Assembly: GCA_050946255.1 (NCBI GenBank)
Contig: JBMNUL010000136.1
Span: 1 to 6,991, forward strand
Source of the DNA: JBMNUL01 sp050946255
Lineage (GTDB): Bacteria > Actinomycetota > Coriobacteriia > Coriobacteriales > CADBOM01
DNA: 6,991 bases
Reading direction: 5' to 3'
Every line of letters begins with the position of its first letter. The stretch's first letter is position 1. Below the pieces are notes generated by a model, which saw only the letters and a list, made by a program, of their open reading frames with translations, did no database searches and was not told the DNA's origin. Positions 1-5,654 of the stretch are shown here, piece after piece. A program made the position numbers and the translations under genes.

Positions 1-451
1 CTCCAGCCTCTCCTTCAGCTTTGAGAGAAGGGCGAGCATCTTGTCCTTGTCCGCCTTCTGGCGGTCCTCATCAAACCAGCATGCCTGACCGTGCGAGTCG
101 AACTCATAATACGAGATAAAGAGATCCTGGATCTCTGCGTCCAGTTCGGCAAGTCGCTCGTCGTCATCAACAACGGGGATTCCTGTTGTTAATTCGTTTT
201 TCTCCTCATCCCACACGTCCTTCCACAGAGGACCCCCGAGGAAGTCAAGTTGCAATTTCAGCGTCATCATTATTCGCCACTCCTCCTCGTCGGAAATACG
301 GATGCAATGCTTTTTCTTGACTAGGTCGAACAAGCAGAGGGGGTGAGGGTGCCGGCAGGTAGGTGTGGTCGAAGCGGATGAGTGAGATCTTCTCCTGCGG
401 GAGAGATGCGTGATCCCAATATGCTCCGATTAGTTTGTACGATGACTTCAT
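1..451 (-). pseudogene. Uncharacterised small gene, apparently frameshifted, partial at window edge
   Basis: Starts at ATG 451-449 with a GTGGAG ribosome site 7 nt upstream, 1 nt after the stop of the preceding gene, so the two are co-transcribed and probably translationally coupled. The first frame reads MKSSYKLIGAYWDHASLPQE and continues sensibly to about residue 37 (...HTYLPAPSP), then drifts into a Pro/Arg-rich tail and stops near 245. The neighbouring frame picks up exactly at the C5 run (G5 on the plus strand, 339-343) as LCLFDLVKKKHCIRISDEEE and stays open, acidic and protein-like to base 1 (...LALLSKLKERLE). Removing one base of the run joins them into one frame of at least 150 codons. 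The family is not recognised. The Asp/Glu-rich, coiled-coil-like end and the tandem position suggest a small cytosolic accessory protein, but function is unknown. A sequencing error in the run would make the gene intact. The 3' end lies outside the window. Confidence 0.6.
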
Positions 452-452
452 G

Positions 453-800
453 CTAGAACTCCACCACGACGCCGGTGTCGAGCTCGATGGCGCGTAGCGC
501 GAACTCGTCGAGCTTGCGGTAAAGAAGCTCGAGACGCGGAACGATAGGCCTTTTAAGACGATCTTGAAGCCAGCCGTGCAGGAGCTTGCACTTTTCCGCA
601 TCGAAATAGTCCACATCGCCGTATTCCAGCAGCACGTCGCACAGGGCGTCGACCGGCTCGATGAAGTCGTCCCTGAAGAGAGGCCAGTCCTCCATCTCGA
701 ACTGAAATATCTCAACGTTTGGTCCTCCACATTGGGAAACCTCGGGGATGTGCCCATAATAGGAAACTCCGTCCAAATCTAAGACAAGTCTGTACTGCAT
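453..800 (-). CDS. Uncharacterised small acidic protein (115 aa)
   Basis: Start ATG 800-798 has an excellent ribosome site (AAGGGAGGAG, 809-818), which fixes the start. The protein begins MQYRLVLDLDGVSYYGHIPE and ends in a hydrophobic/acidic strand (LDTGVVVEF). It is rich in Asp, Glu and aromatic residues, has no signal peptide or membrane segment, and has two Cys (in SQCGG and in EKCKLL). Composition suggests a compact alpha/beta cytosolic protein. It is the first gene of a tandem pair: its TAG stop is 1 nt from the next ATG. Small acidic orphan proteins in such pairs are often immunity-type or phage/island cargo proteins, but nothing in the sequence proves that here. I do not recognise the family. 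Coding status is well supported by the ribosome site, codon pattern and clean termination. Confidence 0.75.
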   Translation of the reverse strand: MQYRLVLDLDGVSYYGHIPEVSQCGGPNVEIFQFEMEDWPLFRDDFIEPVDALCDVLLEYGDVDYFDAEKCKLLHGWLQDRLKRPIVPRLELLYRKLDEFALRAIELDTGVVVEF

Positions 801-808
801 GCCCGCAT

Positions 809-818
809 CTCCTCCCTT
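809..818 (-). promoter_or_regulatory. Strong ribosome binding site of the 115-aa gene
   Basis: On the minus strand this reads AAGGGAGGAG, closely complementary to the 16S anti-SD, 8 nt before the ATG at 800-798. It supports both the start and the translation of this otherwise unrecognised gene. No convincing -35/-10 pair was found upstream; a TTGACG at about 837-842 lacks a -10 partner. Confidence 0.65.
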
Positions 819-1025
819 CTGAAAAACTAGTCATTCCGTCAAGTTTTAAACAATGCCTGCGAAATAGCCATCGGATTCCAGCGCATGCAAGCGGATGTTA
901 CGAGGTGCAAATGGATGCCAAGCCATACCAACAAACCACCTGCGATGTATGGGAATAATAACGTCCCTACTCAGTGTAAGGGAACACCGAGAGGGGGACG
1001 AGATGGCATAAGGTGTCAATGCATG

Positions 1026-1127
1026 CTAAAAGGATCGCTCCCACTCGATGGTCCCGATGGGCTTCGGGCTCAGATCCTAGCAAACTCGGCAGATGCCCGG
1101 AGCCTCGTCCATGATGCGGCTGCTAGA
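1026..1127 (-). pseudogene. guaA: Relic of the guaA 3' end (GMP synthase C-terminus)
   Basis: Read on the minus strand, one continuous frame gives SSRIMDEAPGICRVC, a TAG, then DLSPKPIGTIEWE followed by RSF and a stop. GMP synthases (glutamine-hydrolysing, final step of GMP synthesis) end in a highly conserved S-[NS]-R-I-x-[ND]-E-x-x-G-[IV]-x-R-V-V-Y-D-[IL]-S-x-K-P-P-x-T-I-E-W-E. The match keeps spacing exactly, and the TAG (1077-1079) falls at the conserved Tyr codon, as a one-base change from TAT/TAC would produce. Homology fades upstream of the SSRI motif, and no further part of the roughly 510-residue enzyme is present, so this is a fragment and not a functional gene. The last codons contain GAGTGGGA, the site used by guaA-targeting integrases, so the fragment may be an attachment-site scar. 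Family identity is confident; the origin (att duplication or old gene remnant) is inference. Confidence 0.72.
1039..1046 (-). other. Putative att core GAGTGGGA (copy A)
   Basis: The octamer GAGTGGGA, encoding the Glu-Trp-Glu end of the guaA relic, is followed by an altered tail (RSF-stop) instead of an immediate stop. From general knowledge, genomic islands that enter the 3' end of guaA recombine at this conserved sequence and replace the last bases. A second octamer in the same orientation lies at 4218-4225. No integrase is present in the window, so site function is inferred. Confidence 0.4.
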
Positions 1128-1231
1128 CGTAGATTTCCAGCGTGATGCCGCCAGTCTCCGCCTGCCCATTGCACAGCTGGGTATTTGAGTGGAGTGAGGG
1201 GATCTTCGAGATCTACCAGACGATCTACACC

Positions 1232-2695
1232 TCACCGGTCGGTCTTTCCCCTCCCCAACCCACCTCTCAGTTCATTTCCAAGCTCGCAAGATATTTCCAA
1301 ATGAAGACGCGTGAGGTAGTCGTCGAAGTCCACTTTCGCAAGCTCCTCGATACGCTTTATCCTGTACAGCAAGGTGCTGCGGTGAATGTAAAGCACCCTT
1401 GCCGTCTCAGTGCTGTTGCATTTGCACCGAAGATACGTTCTCAAAGTCTCCAGCAGCTGGGTTCCATGCTCGTTGTCATATTCTTCCAGCATGCCCACAG
1501 CTTGATGCCGCACATCTGGGACATCAGGGTCCCTGAGGAGCGCGAGAACGTAATCGAGGCGAATTTCCTCGAAATGCACTATCAGAGCAGACCCGTCGGT
1601 ATGCTCGGAGGATACCTTCGCAGCTGAGAATTGCCTTGGGAGCGAGAAGATGTCATAGAACACCGGGCTCCTTCCGGCGACACAGCCGCATTCTCTCAAT
1701 ACCTCGGCCATACGCTGTTCCAACGAATCCAGCTGCACAAGAGATGTGTCCGCAGCGTATGCACAAGTACCCGGCGTCGAGAAAACCACGGCCATGGGCT
1801 CTATTCGCTCCAAGAACCGCTCCACCACGTGATGGGGGTTCTTGGAAGAATCACGCTGGCGAATCGCATAGACGACCTTGCCGTCGTCCCTTGACCAACC
1901 TAATGCCCTGAGACGTTGGTAGACTTCGTCTTGCTCGAGCGCCTCGCCAGCCAATAGCTGGGAGAAGATTGCAGATCTCTGCATCTTGTCCTCGCTCTGC
2001 TGATCGCGGGCAAGGCAAGCGGACACTACCCCAGCCAAAGCGTCCTGCACATCCAGCTCACCCTGCGTGAGCTCTCGATCCAGTCTGTAGGTGACCAGCC
2101 AACCATCATGCACGCCATTGACGAAGATGTTTGTGACGCCGCATCCATGCTCCTCCAGCTTCGTGTCAACCCTGTAGGTTGGGACGTTGGGCTGGCGGAT
2201 ATTGGCCATGCTGTTGATGTTCATGATCGTCTCTAGCGGCATGAACCTATCATCTATTGCCTTTAAGACATCTTCGGGCATTTCGATCTCATCATTGCCA
2301 TTGAGGCTGAACTCACGTACATAGTACGTCGCGTCAGTCAGGATCACATTCCTCCCCAGCTCTTCGCCAATTGCGGAGATGATGGACGAAATCGGGCATC
2401 CTTCCCTAATCGACTCCTCCAATTCGGAAATCCAGTTGTTGTAGTGGTCGAAAGTGTCGAGAATCCTGTTGAGAACGAGGTTGAGGTCATCGGTATGGGC
2501 AACGACCATGTCCTTCCCATGCGAGCACATGACCACTCCGTCGTCGAGTTGCTCGAGATAGACCGTCGACCTGGAGAACTCCGTCTCATCCGAGATGACC
2601 CTGACGTTCTGGAGGGTACGCGACCCATCGACAATCGTCGCCTCCGGAGAGTAAGGTGCCAAGGCCTCGGCAATTATCCACATGCTGAATTTCAA
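1232..2695 (-). CDS. PucR-family transcriptional regulator
   Basis: A 487-aa cytosolic DNA-binding regulator. The C-terminus (about residues 414-470) is a classic PucR helix-turn-helix: LLETLRTYLRCKCNSTETAR followed by VLYIHRSTLLYRIKRIEEL, with the family's Hx(R/N)TLxYRxxRIEEL signature. The N-terminus (about 1-90) and a GAF-like region (about 100-240, with IGEELGRNVILTD) are the likely sensing part; a CdaR/GGDEF-like linker precedes the HTH. Start: an ATG at 2683 has its ribosome site 16 nt away, whereas TTG 2695-2693 sits 4 nt from AGGAGG (2700-2705), giving MKFSMWIIAEALAPYSPEAT. TTG is therefore preferred; the frame is open further upstream but that part reads as non-coding. PucR/CdaR-type proteins usually activate an adjacent catabolic gene in response to its substrate. 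Here the divergent partner is the UroD/MtaA-like gene, 151 bp away. The ligand cannot be told from sequence. Confidence 0.9.
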   Translation of the reverse strand: MKFSMWIIAEALAPYSPEATIVDGSRTLQNVRVISDETEFSRSTVYLEQLDDGVVMCSHGKDMVVAHTDDLNLVLNRILDTFDHYNNWISELEESIREGCPISSIISAIGEELGRNVILTDATYYVREFSLNGNDEIEMPEDVLKAIDDRFMPLETIMNINSMANIRQPNVPTYRVDTKLEEHGCGVTNIFVNGVHDGWLVTYRLDRELTQGELDVQDALAGVVSACLARDQQSEDKMQRSAIFSQLLAGEALEQDEVYQRLRALGWSRDDGKVVYAIRQRDSSKNPHHVVERFLERIEPMAVVFSTPGTCAYAADTSLVQLDSLEQRMAEVLRECGCVAGRSPVFYDIFSLPRQFSAAKVSSEHTDGSALIVHFEEIRLDYVLALLRDPDVPDVRHQAVGMLEEYDNEHGTQLLETLRTYLRCKCNSTETARVLYIHRSTLLYRIKRIEELAKVDFDDYLTRLHLEISCELGNELRGGLGRGKTDR

Positions 2696-2846
2696 TATTC
2701 CTCCTACAAAATGTATGAAGTCTATTTCAAATTTATCGGGAGCTATGAACAGTTTACAGGATGTATTAATGCAGATTGTGGGGCATGATGTACTTGTCTG
2801 TGGAGTTCGGAACCGAGCACTGAGTTTCAGGAGAAAGGAGATCAAG
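2696..2846. promoter_or_regulatory. Divergent control region between the PucR regulator and the UroD-like gene
   Basis: The 151 bp between the two start codons must hold promoters in both directions and probably the regulator's operator. The 2706-2770 part is clearly A/T-richer than the surrounding genes, as expected for promoter DNA. Loose candidates are TTTACA (2753-2758) and TATTAAT (2764-2770) on the plus strand, but they do not form a properly spaced -35/-10 pair. A small CGG-AA-CCG dyad lies just after 2800. No box is assigned firmly. Confidence 0.45.
2700..2705 (-). promoter_or_regulatory. Ribosome binding site deciding the TTG start of the PucR gene
   Basis: AGGAGG on the minus strand, 4 nt before TTG 2695-2693 and 16 nt before ATG 2683-2681. 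Such spacing favours initiation at TTG and adds four residues (MKFS) before Met-Trp-Ile-Ile. Confidence 0.65.
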
Positions 2847-3956
2847 ATGAACTCGATGGAGAAGTACCAGAAGATGCAGAGCCTCACGCCTTATGCTGAC
2901 CGGAGCGAGATGCCCGTCTACCCGATGATGATCACCTCGTTCGCATCTGTAGCGGGATTCACTCAGAAGGAATACTTCGAAGATGTGGACAAGTGGCTCG
3001 AAGCTGCCGACAAGACATTCTCGATCATCGGCCATCCCACGATGATGGCAGTCGCCTGCCCAGCAGACACTGTCTTCAACATGTACCTCCCATCCAAACG
3101 GCCCGGATACGAGCTCGGCGATGACGACCTCTACCAGTTCATCGAGACGCCCTACTTCGACGACCCAGACGCCGAATACGCCAAGATTCTCGAGATGGGA
3201 TGGGACAACTGGTTCAACATGCACACGATGGCGGTGCAGAACCCGCCTATGACAGACCCTCAGCAGCTCATGGCCCGTTATGGATTGCTCGCGGAGAACC
3301 TGAAGAAGTCATTCGGTTACTGCTACAGCCACGACATCCTCCCATGGTTCGACAATGCCTTCTATCCAATATACGATTCTCTTTCGATGTTCCGCTCAAT
3401 GGAGGAGTTCCTGTTCGATTTCATCGACAATCCAGGCCCGATTATGGACATCATCAACAAGTACTCCCTCCCGCAAGTGCAGAACGTCATCCAGCAAACC
3501 AAGCAGAACAACGGCTGGCACGTCTGCATATTCCCGATGCGATGCTCTGCCACCTTCATTTCACCAGACATGTTCGAGGAATATGTCTGGCCTGCCCTCA
3601 AATTGCAAATTGAAGAGCTTTGGAAGGCCGAAATCTATACTCATATCCATGCAGATGGCAACTGGCTGCCAATGCTCGAGTATTTCACCGAGCTGCCCAA
3701 GGGGTGCTGCCATATCGAGCTGGACGAATCGACCGACATCGAGAAGGCATATGAGATACTGCAGGGGTCGCAATCGATCCGCGGAAACGTGCCGTCTGTA
3801 TATTTCGCCTTCAAGGACCCAGAGGATGTGGCTGAGTACAGCGAGAAACTGGTGAAGATGGGGATGAATGGCGGATTCATGCTGAGCTCTAGCTGCGAGA
3901 TCCCGATGAACGCGAAACCTGAGAACATCAAGGCGATGATGGACGTTCTGAATTAA
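2847..3956 (+). CDS. UroD/MtaA-family corrinoid methyltransferase-like protein
   Basis: A 369-aa cytosolic protein of the uroporphyrinogen decarboxylase superfamily, closest in character to the MtaA/CmuA-type methylcobamide methyltransferases, not to haem-pathway HemE. Start ATG has AAAGGAG (2834-2840) at 6 nt, so the longer open frame from 2682 is rejected. Family landmarks: a TIM-barrel length protein, THIHADGNWLPMLEYF (265-280), ELDESTDIEKAYEIL, IRGNVPSVYFAFKDPEDVAE (about 311-330), and the C-terminal SSSCEIPMNAKPENIKAM (347-364). MtaA binds zinc through H-x-C and a late Cys; here the aligned ligands are H268, D270 and C350, so the middle Cys is replaced by Asp. The likely reaction is methyl transfer from a methyl-corrinoid protein to an acceptor, or the reverse, but substrate and partner are unknown: no corrinoid protein or MtaB-type gene is in the window. 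It stands alone, divergent from a PucR regulator that probably controls it, and ends in a strong stem-loop. Confidence 0.88.
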   Translation: MNSMEKYQKMQSLTPYADRSEMPVYPMMITSFASVAGFTQKEYFEDVDKWLEAADKTFSIIGHPTMMAVACPADTVFNMYLPSKRPGYELGDDDLYQFIETPYFDDPDAEYAKILEMGWDNWFNMHTMAVQNPPMTDPQQLMARYGLLAENLKKSFGYCYSHDILPWFDNAFYPIYDSLSMFRSMEEFLFDFIDNPGPIMDIINKYSLPQVQNVIQQTKQNNGWHVCIFPMRCSATFISPDMFEEYVWPALKLQIEELWKAEIYTHIHADGNWLPMLEYFTELPKGCCHIELDESTDIEKAYEILQGSQSIRGNVPSVYFAFKDPEDVAEYSEKLVKMGMNGGFMLSSSCEIPMNAKPENIKAMMDVLN

Positions 3957-3994
3957 TGGATCGTTTGGGAATCTTCTTGCAGCATTAATCACCT

Positions 3995-4080
3995 AAGGGG
4001 CGTGGTGAGAACCGTTTCTGGCCGAGCAGGGTAAAACCTGAGATGCTAGAACCTCGCCGCGCCCCTTTCGATCGGTTTTT
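3995..4080 (+). terminator. Long-stem terminator or structured RNA 3' of the UroD-like gene
   Basis: AAGGGGCGTGGTGAG (3995-4009) pairs with CTCGCCGCGCCCCTT (4053-4067) over 15 bp with two G-U wobbles and no mismatch. The loop is 43 nt and itself contains a small CAGG/CCTG hairpin (about 4027-4040). T-rich DNA follows (TTT, then TTTTT at 4076-4080). Position 39 nt after the stop codon fits a terminator of the plus-strand gene. The unusually large loop and the T run set 8 nt away from the stem are atypical for a simple intrinsic terminator, so a structured RNA or a mobile-element end is possible. Confidence 0.6.
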
Positions 4081-4213
4081 CCAATCCCCGTGCCTCAGGT
4101 CTCCTCGTATATTTCCGACGTCCCATAGAATTCAGGTCATCATCTTGACATGCTAACGACGCAAAGAAACTGCAATGGAGGGCACTGGGCGCATGGAAAT
4201 GGAAGGGGAAATC

Positions 4214-4306
4214 TCATTCCCACTCAGTAGTTGCAAAGCAAGGATGATTTGAACTCAACACCAGCTCCCACCTGCGGAAACCTCGCACTTGATTAGTCGG
4301 CTGAGT
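4214..4306 (-). pseudogene. Possible second, strongly decayed guaA 3' end
   Basis: On the minus strand, from just after a TGA (4309-4307), the frame reads TQPTNQVRGFRRWELVLSSN, then HPCFATTEWE and a stop. Compared with the guaA end pattern (N-E-V-P-G-x-x-R ... S-S-K-P-P-A-T-I-E-W-E-stop) it shares N-x-V-x-G-x-x-R, a Ser-Ser pair, A-T-x-E-W-E and the immediate stop, with two extra residues before A-T. Resemblance to copy A at the DNA level is limited to the GAGTGGGA octamer and a few neighbours. The identity is therefore weak and may be partly chance; the EWE-stop placement is the strongest point. Confidence 0.27.
4218..4225 (-). repeat. Second GAGTGGGA octamer (possible att core, copy B)
   Basis: Same octamer and same orientation as 1039-1046, 3179 bp apart, bracketing the PucR gene, the UroD-like gene and its terminator. 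It is read as Glu-Trp-Glu just before a stop codon, as in guaA. An octamer alone can recur by chance at roughly one in ten per strand for this length; the coding context makes it more interesting. Confidence 0.35.
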
Positions 4307-4571
4307 TCATGATTCCCTTGATAATAGGGTCGCAAGAAAAATGTCATCTCGTAAGCCTTCTCCAAGGTGGCTGGCCACCAATCGTCAGAGGCCACAGAAC
4401 GGGTCAACCCGATACCGCTCTCAGTCCCTATCTTCTCTGGTCCTGCCATGATGTCTCCCAGCGATTCGGCTTGTTCACAATGCGATGGGCAATGAGCGTC
4501 ATGGGGCATCAACGACGCATGGCGCAGTTTAGAATCCTTACCGCTCGAAGAAAATGGGAGGGGGACTTACT

Positions 4572-5396
4572 TTGCGAAACGATGCAAAACACAACGGGGT
4601 TAGTTGCAATCTACCTGGTGCCGCCTACGCAGTACTCGACCAGAAAGGCACGCTAACTTTCGTAAGGTCTATGAATCACATCGAGAACAAGAGCGTGGGA
4701 TGCGTGCGCGGACGCACTGGAAGGCTCTACAGCGGAATCGTATTCACGGGCTTCGAGGAAGAGTCGTACGAAATCGTTCCGGCAGACAGCAACAACCCGC
4801 CGAGCCAAGTGATCAGCTCAGCGCCCTGGGCACGATACAGCGTGAGGAAAGTCGTTTTCGAGGACGCGATAAGGCCGTTGAGCACGTCGTGCTGGTTTGC
4901 CGGAAGAGGGCAGTACGAGCAATTCAACCTCAAAGGCCTCGACACCTCGCGCGTGACCGACATGTCGTACATGTTCTCCCGGCAGTATGCGGAAGACTGT
5001 TGCTACGGTCCGACCGAGCTCGACCTTTCGGGGTTCGACACCTCGATGGTCAGGGACATGTCCTGGATGTTCGGAGGGTGCTTAGTGCTTTCGTCGGTGG
5101 ACATTTCCGGATGGGACACGTCACGCGTCGAGGACATGTCCCTGATGTTCGCCCACTGCTATTCACTTCGCAGTGTGGATGTTTCGCATTTTGACACGTC
5201 GCGGGTGGCAGACATGACGGGCATGTTCGAGGAGTCCGGCATCGAGCGACTCGACCTGTCGGGCTTCGACCTGTCAAAAACCGCCGCCATCCGCGGCATG
5301 CTCTGGCAGTGTGACTGTCTGCGTTACCTGAAAATACCCGAATGGGAACCAGCGATGATCGCTACTCTACGTACCATGCTTCTCAGGCCCCAGTAG
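4572..5396 (+). CDS. BspA-family (DUF285) leucine-rich repeat protein, short and apparently unsecreted
   Basis: A 274-aa protein with the BspA N-terminal strand module (AYAVLDQKGTLTFVRSMNHI; later VRKVVFEDAIRPLSTSCWF) followed by DUF285 repeats of about 25-26 residues: GLDTSRVTDMSYMF, GFDTSMVRDMSWMFGGC, GWDTSRVEDMSLMFAHC, HFDTSRVADMTGMF, then two decayed units (GFDLSKTAAIRGML and a terminal cap). Repeats run from about residue 117 to the end. Larger family members are surface adhesins with a signal peptide and a cell-wall anchor. This one has neither, so it is either cytosolic, exported by another route, or a reduced copy. Start: TTG 4572 lies 7-10 nt after GGGAGGGGG (4556-4564); an in-frame ATG at 4554 overlaps that purine run and has no ribosome site of its own, so TTG is preferred with moderate certainty. 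Function, probably protein or surface binding, is inferred from the family. Confidence 0.85.
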   Translation: MRNDAKHNGVSCNLPGAAYAVLDQKGTLTFVRSMNHIENKSVGCVRGRTGRLYSGIVFTGFEEESYEIVPADSNNPPSQVISSAPWARYSVRKVVFEDAIRPLSTSCWFAGRGQYEQFNLKGLDTSRVTDMSYMFSRQYAEDCCYGPTELDLSGFDTSMVRDMSWMFGGCLVLSSVDISGWDTSRVEDMSLMFAHCYSLRSVDVSHFDTSRVADMTGMFEESGIERLDLSGFDLSKTAAIRGMLWQCDCLRYLKIPEWEPAMIATLRTMLLRPQ

Positions 5397-5454
5397 CGAC
5401 TTGTTTGCGCATAGTTGGGTAAGCAATCATCGATTTGCCACTGCTTTGGACGCT

Positions 5455-5482
5455 CCCGAGGTTACTATTGTCAACACTCGGG
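5455..5482. repeat. Short inverted repeat downstream of the BspA-like gene
   Basis: CCCGAG (5455-5460) and CTCGGG (5477-5482) form a perfect 6-bp stem with a 16-nt loop, about 60 nt after the BspA-like stop. No T run follows on either strand, so it is a weak terminator at best. It also carries a TTGACA on the minus strand without a matching -10. Confidence 0.3.
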
Positions 5483-5508
5483 CCGCCGGGGGACAGGACT
5501 GGCAGTAC

Positions 5509-5616
5509 CTAGTTGATGACGATGTAGAGCTCGACGAACTCGTCGATCCCGTCCTACTCGAGAATCTTTCCTTTCTTATCGAAGGCCTTTGTGTGGTAGA
5601 GCTTCATATCTACCAT
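5509..5616 (-). pseudogene. Relic of a small gene with in-frame ambers
   Basis: From ATG 5616-5614 the minus strand reads MVDMKLYHTKAFDKKGKILE, TAG (5556-5554), then DGIDEFVELYIVIN and another TAG (5511-5509). Both pieces are in one frame and look like genuine coding sequence, typical of a start followed by beta strands, so the first TAG probably interrupts an older gene. It lies 38 nt after the stop of the 134-aa gene and on the same strand, consistent with a former third member of that operon. Family is not recognised. The plus strand is also open here from 5401, but has no ribosome site and is taken as the mirror of this relic. Confidence 0.35.
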
Positions 5617-5654
5617 GATGATGCCCACTTTCCCTATCGACGTTTATAACGCCC

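Larger units (their letters stand above)
801..1231. other. Intergenic stretch of 431 bp with a guaA relic
   Basis: No intact gene is supported. Open frames on the plus strand have no ribosome sites and read as low-quality composition. The 801-1020 part includes a weak hairpin (CCCT...AGGG near 965-985) and nothing else recognisable. The 1026-1127 part is a decayed guaA 3' end listed separately. 1128-1231 lies downstream of the regulator gene; it contains a short palindrome around 1201-1213 but no T-rich terminator. Confidence 0.6.
4081..4571. other. Intergenic stretch of about 490 bp without a convincing gene
   Basis: No frame here has both a ribosome site and protein-like composition. A minus-strand frame at 4255-4512 (85 codons, Trp-rich, no ribosome site) and a plus frame from 4309 are judged chance. 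The recognisable content is a GAGTGGGA octamer (4218-4225, minus) inside a frame resembling a decayed guaA end (4214-4306), and a short GGGAA/TTCCC dyad at about 4207-4221 overlapping that octamer. The presence of broken coding-like pieces suggests old cargo remnants. Confidence 0.5.

Noticed and set aside
1077..1079. In-frame TAG in the guaA relic, with another at 5554-5556, near a methyltransferase-like gene: possible amber recoding (pyrrolysine)
   Set aside because: TAG is used as the normal stop by several intact genes here (115-aa, 134-aa, 267-aa and BspA-like), and the methyltransferase-like gene has no internal TAG. Decay explains the ambers better.
1142..1911. Plus-strand open frames antisense to the regulator gene
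   Set aside because: They mirror the codon pattern of the PucR gene and carry no ribosome sites or family motifs.
2682..2846. N-terminal extension of the UroD-like protein from ATG 2682
   Set aside because: It would overlap the regulator gene and its promoter region, reads as non-family sequence, and ATG 2847 has a well-placed AAAGGAG.
2696..2887. Upstream extension of the PucR regulator to ATG 2887
   Set aside because: The extra 64 residues are Cys/Phe/Ile-rich, overlap the start of the divergent gene and lie before the AGGAGG that serves TTG 2695.
3995..4067. tRNA-like gene from the GGGGCG...CGCCCC ends
   Set aside because: No T-loop GGTTCRANNCC on either strand and no anticodon arm; the stem is 15 bp, far longer than an acceptor stem.
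4255..4512. 85-codon minus-strand frame in the gap before the BspA-like gene
   Set aside because: No ribosome site, His/Cys/Trp-rich start, no recognisable motif, and it overlaps the guaA-like relic in another frame.
5401..5649. 82-codon plus-strand frame after the BspA-like gene
   Set aside because: No ribosome site; its acidic runs are the complement of a better minus-strand coding-like frame.
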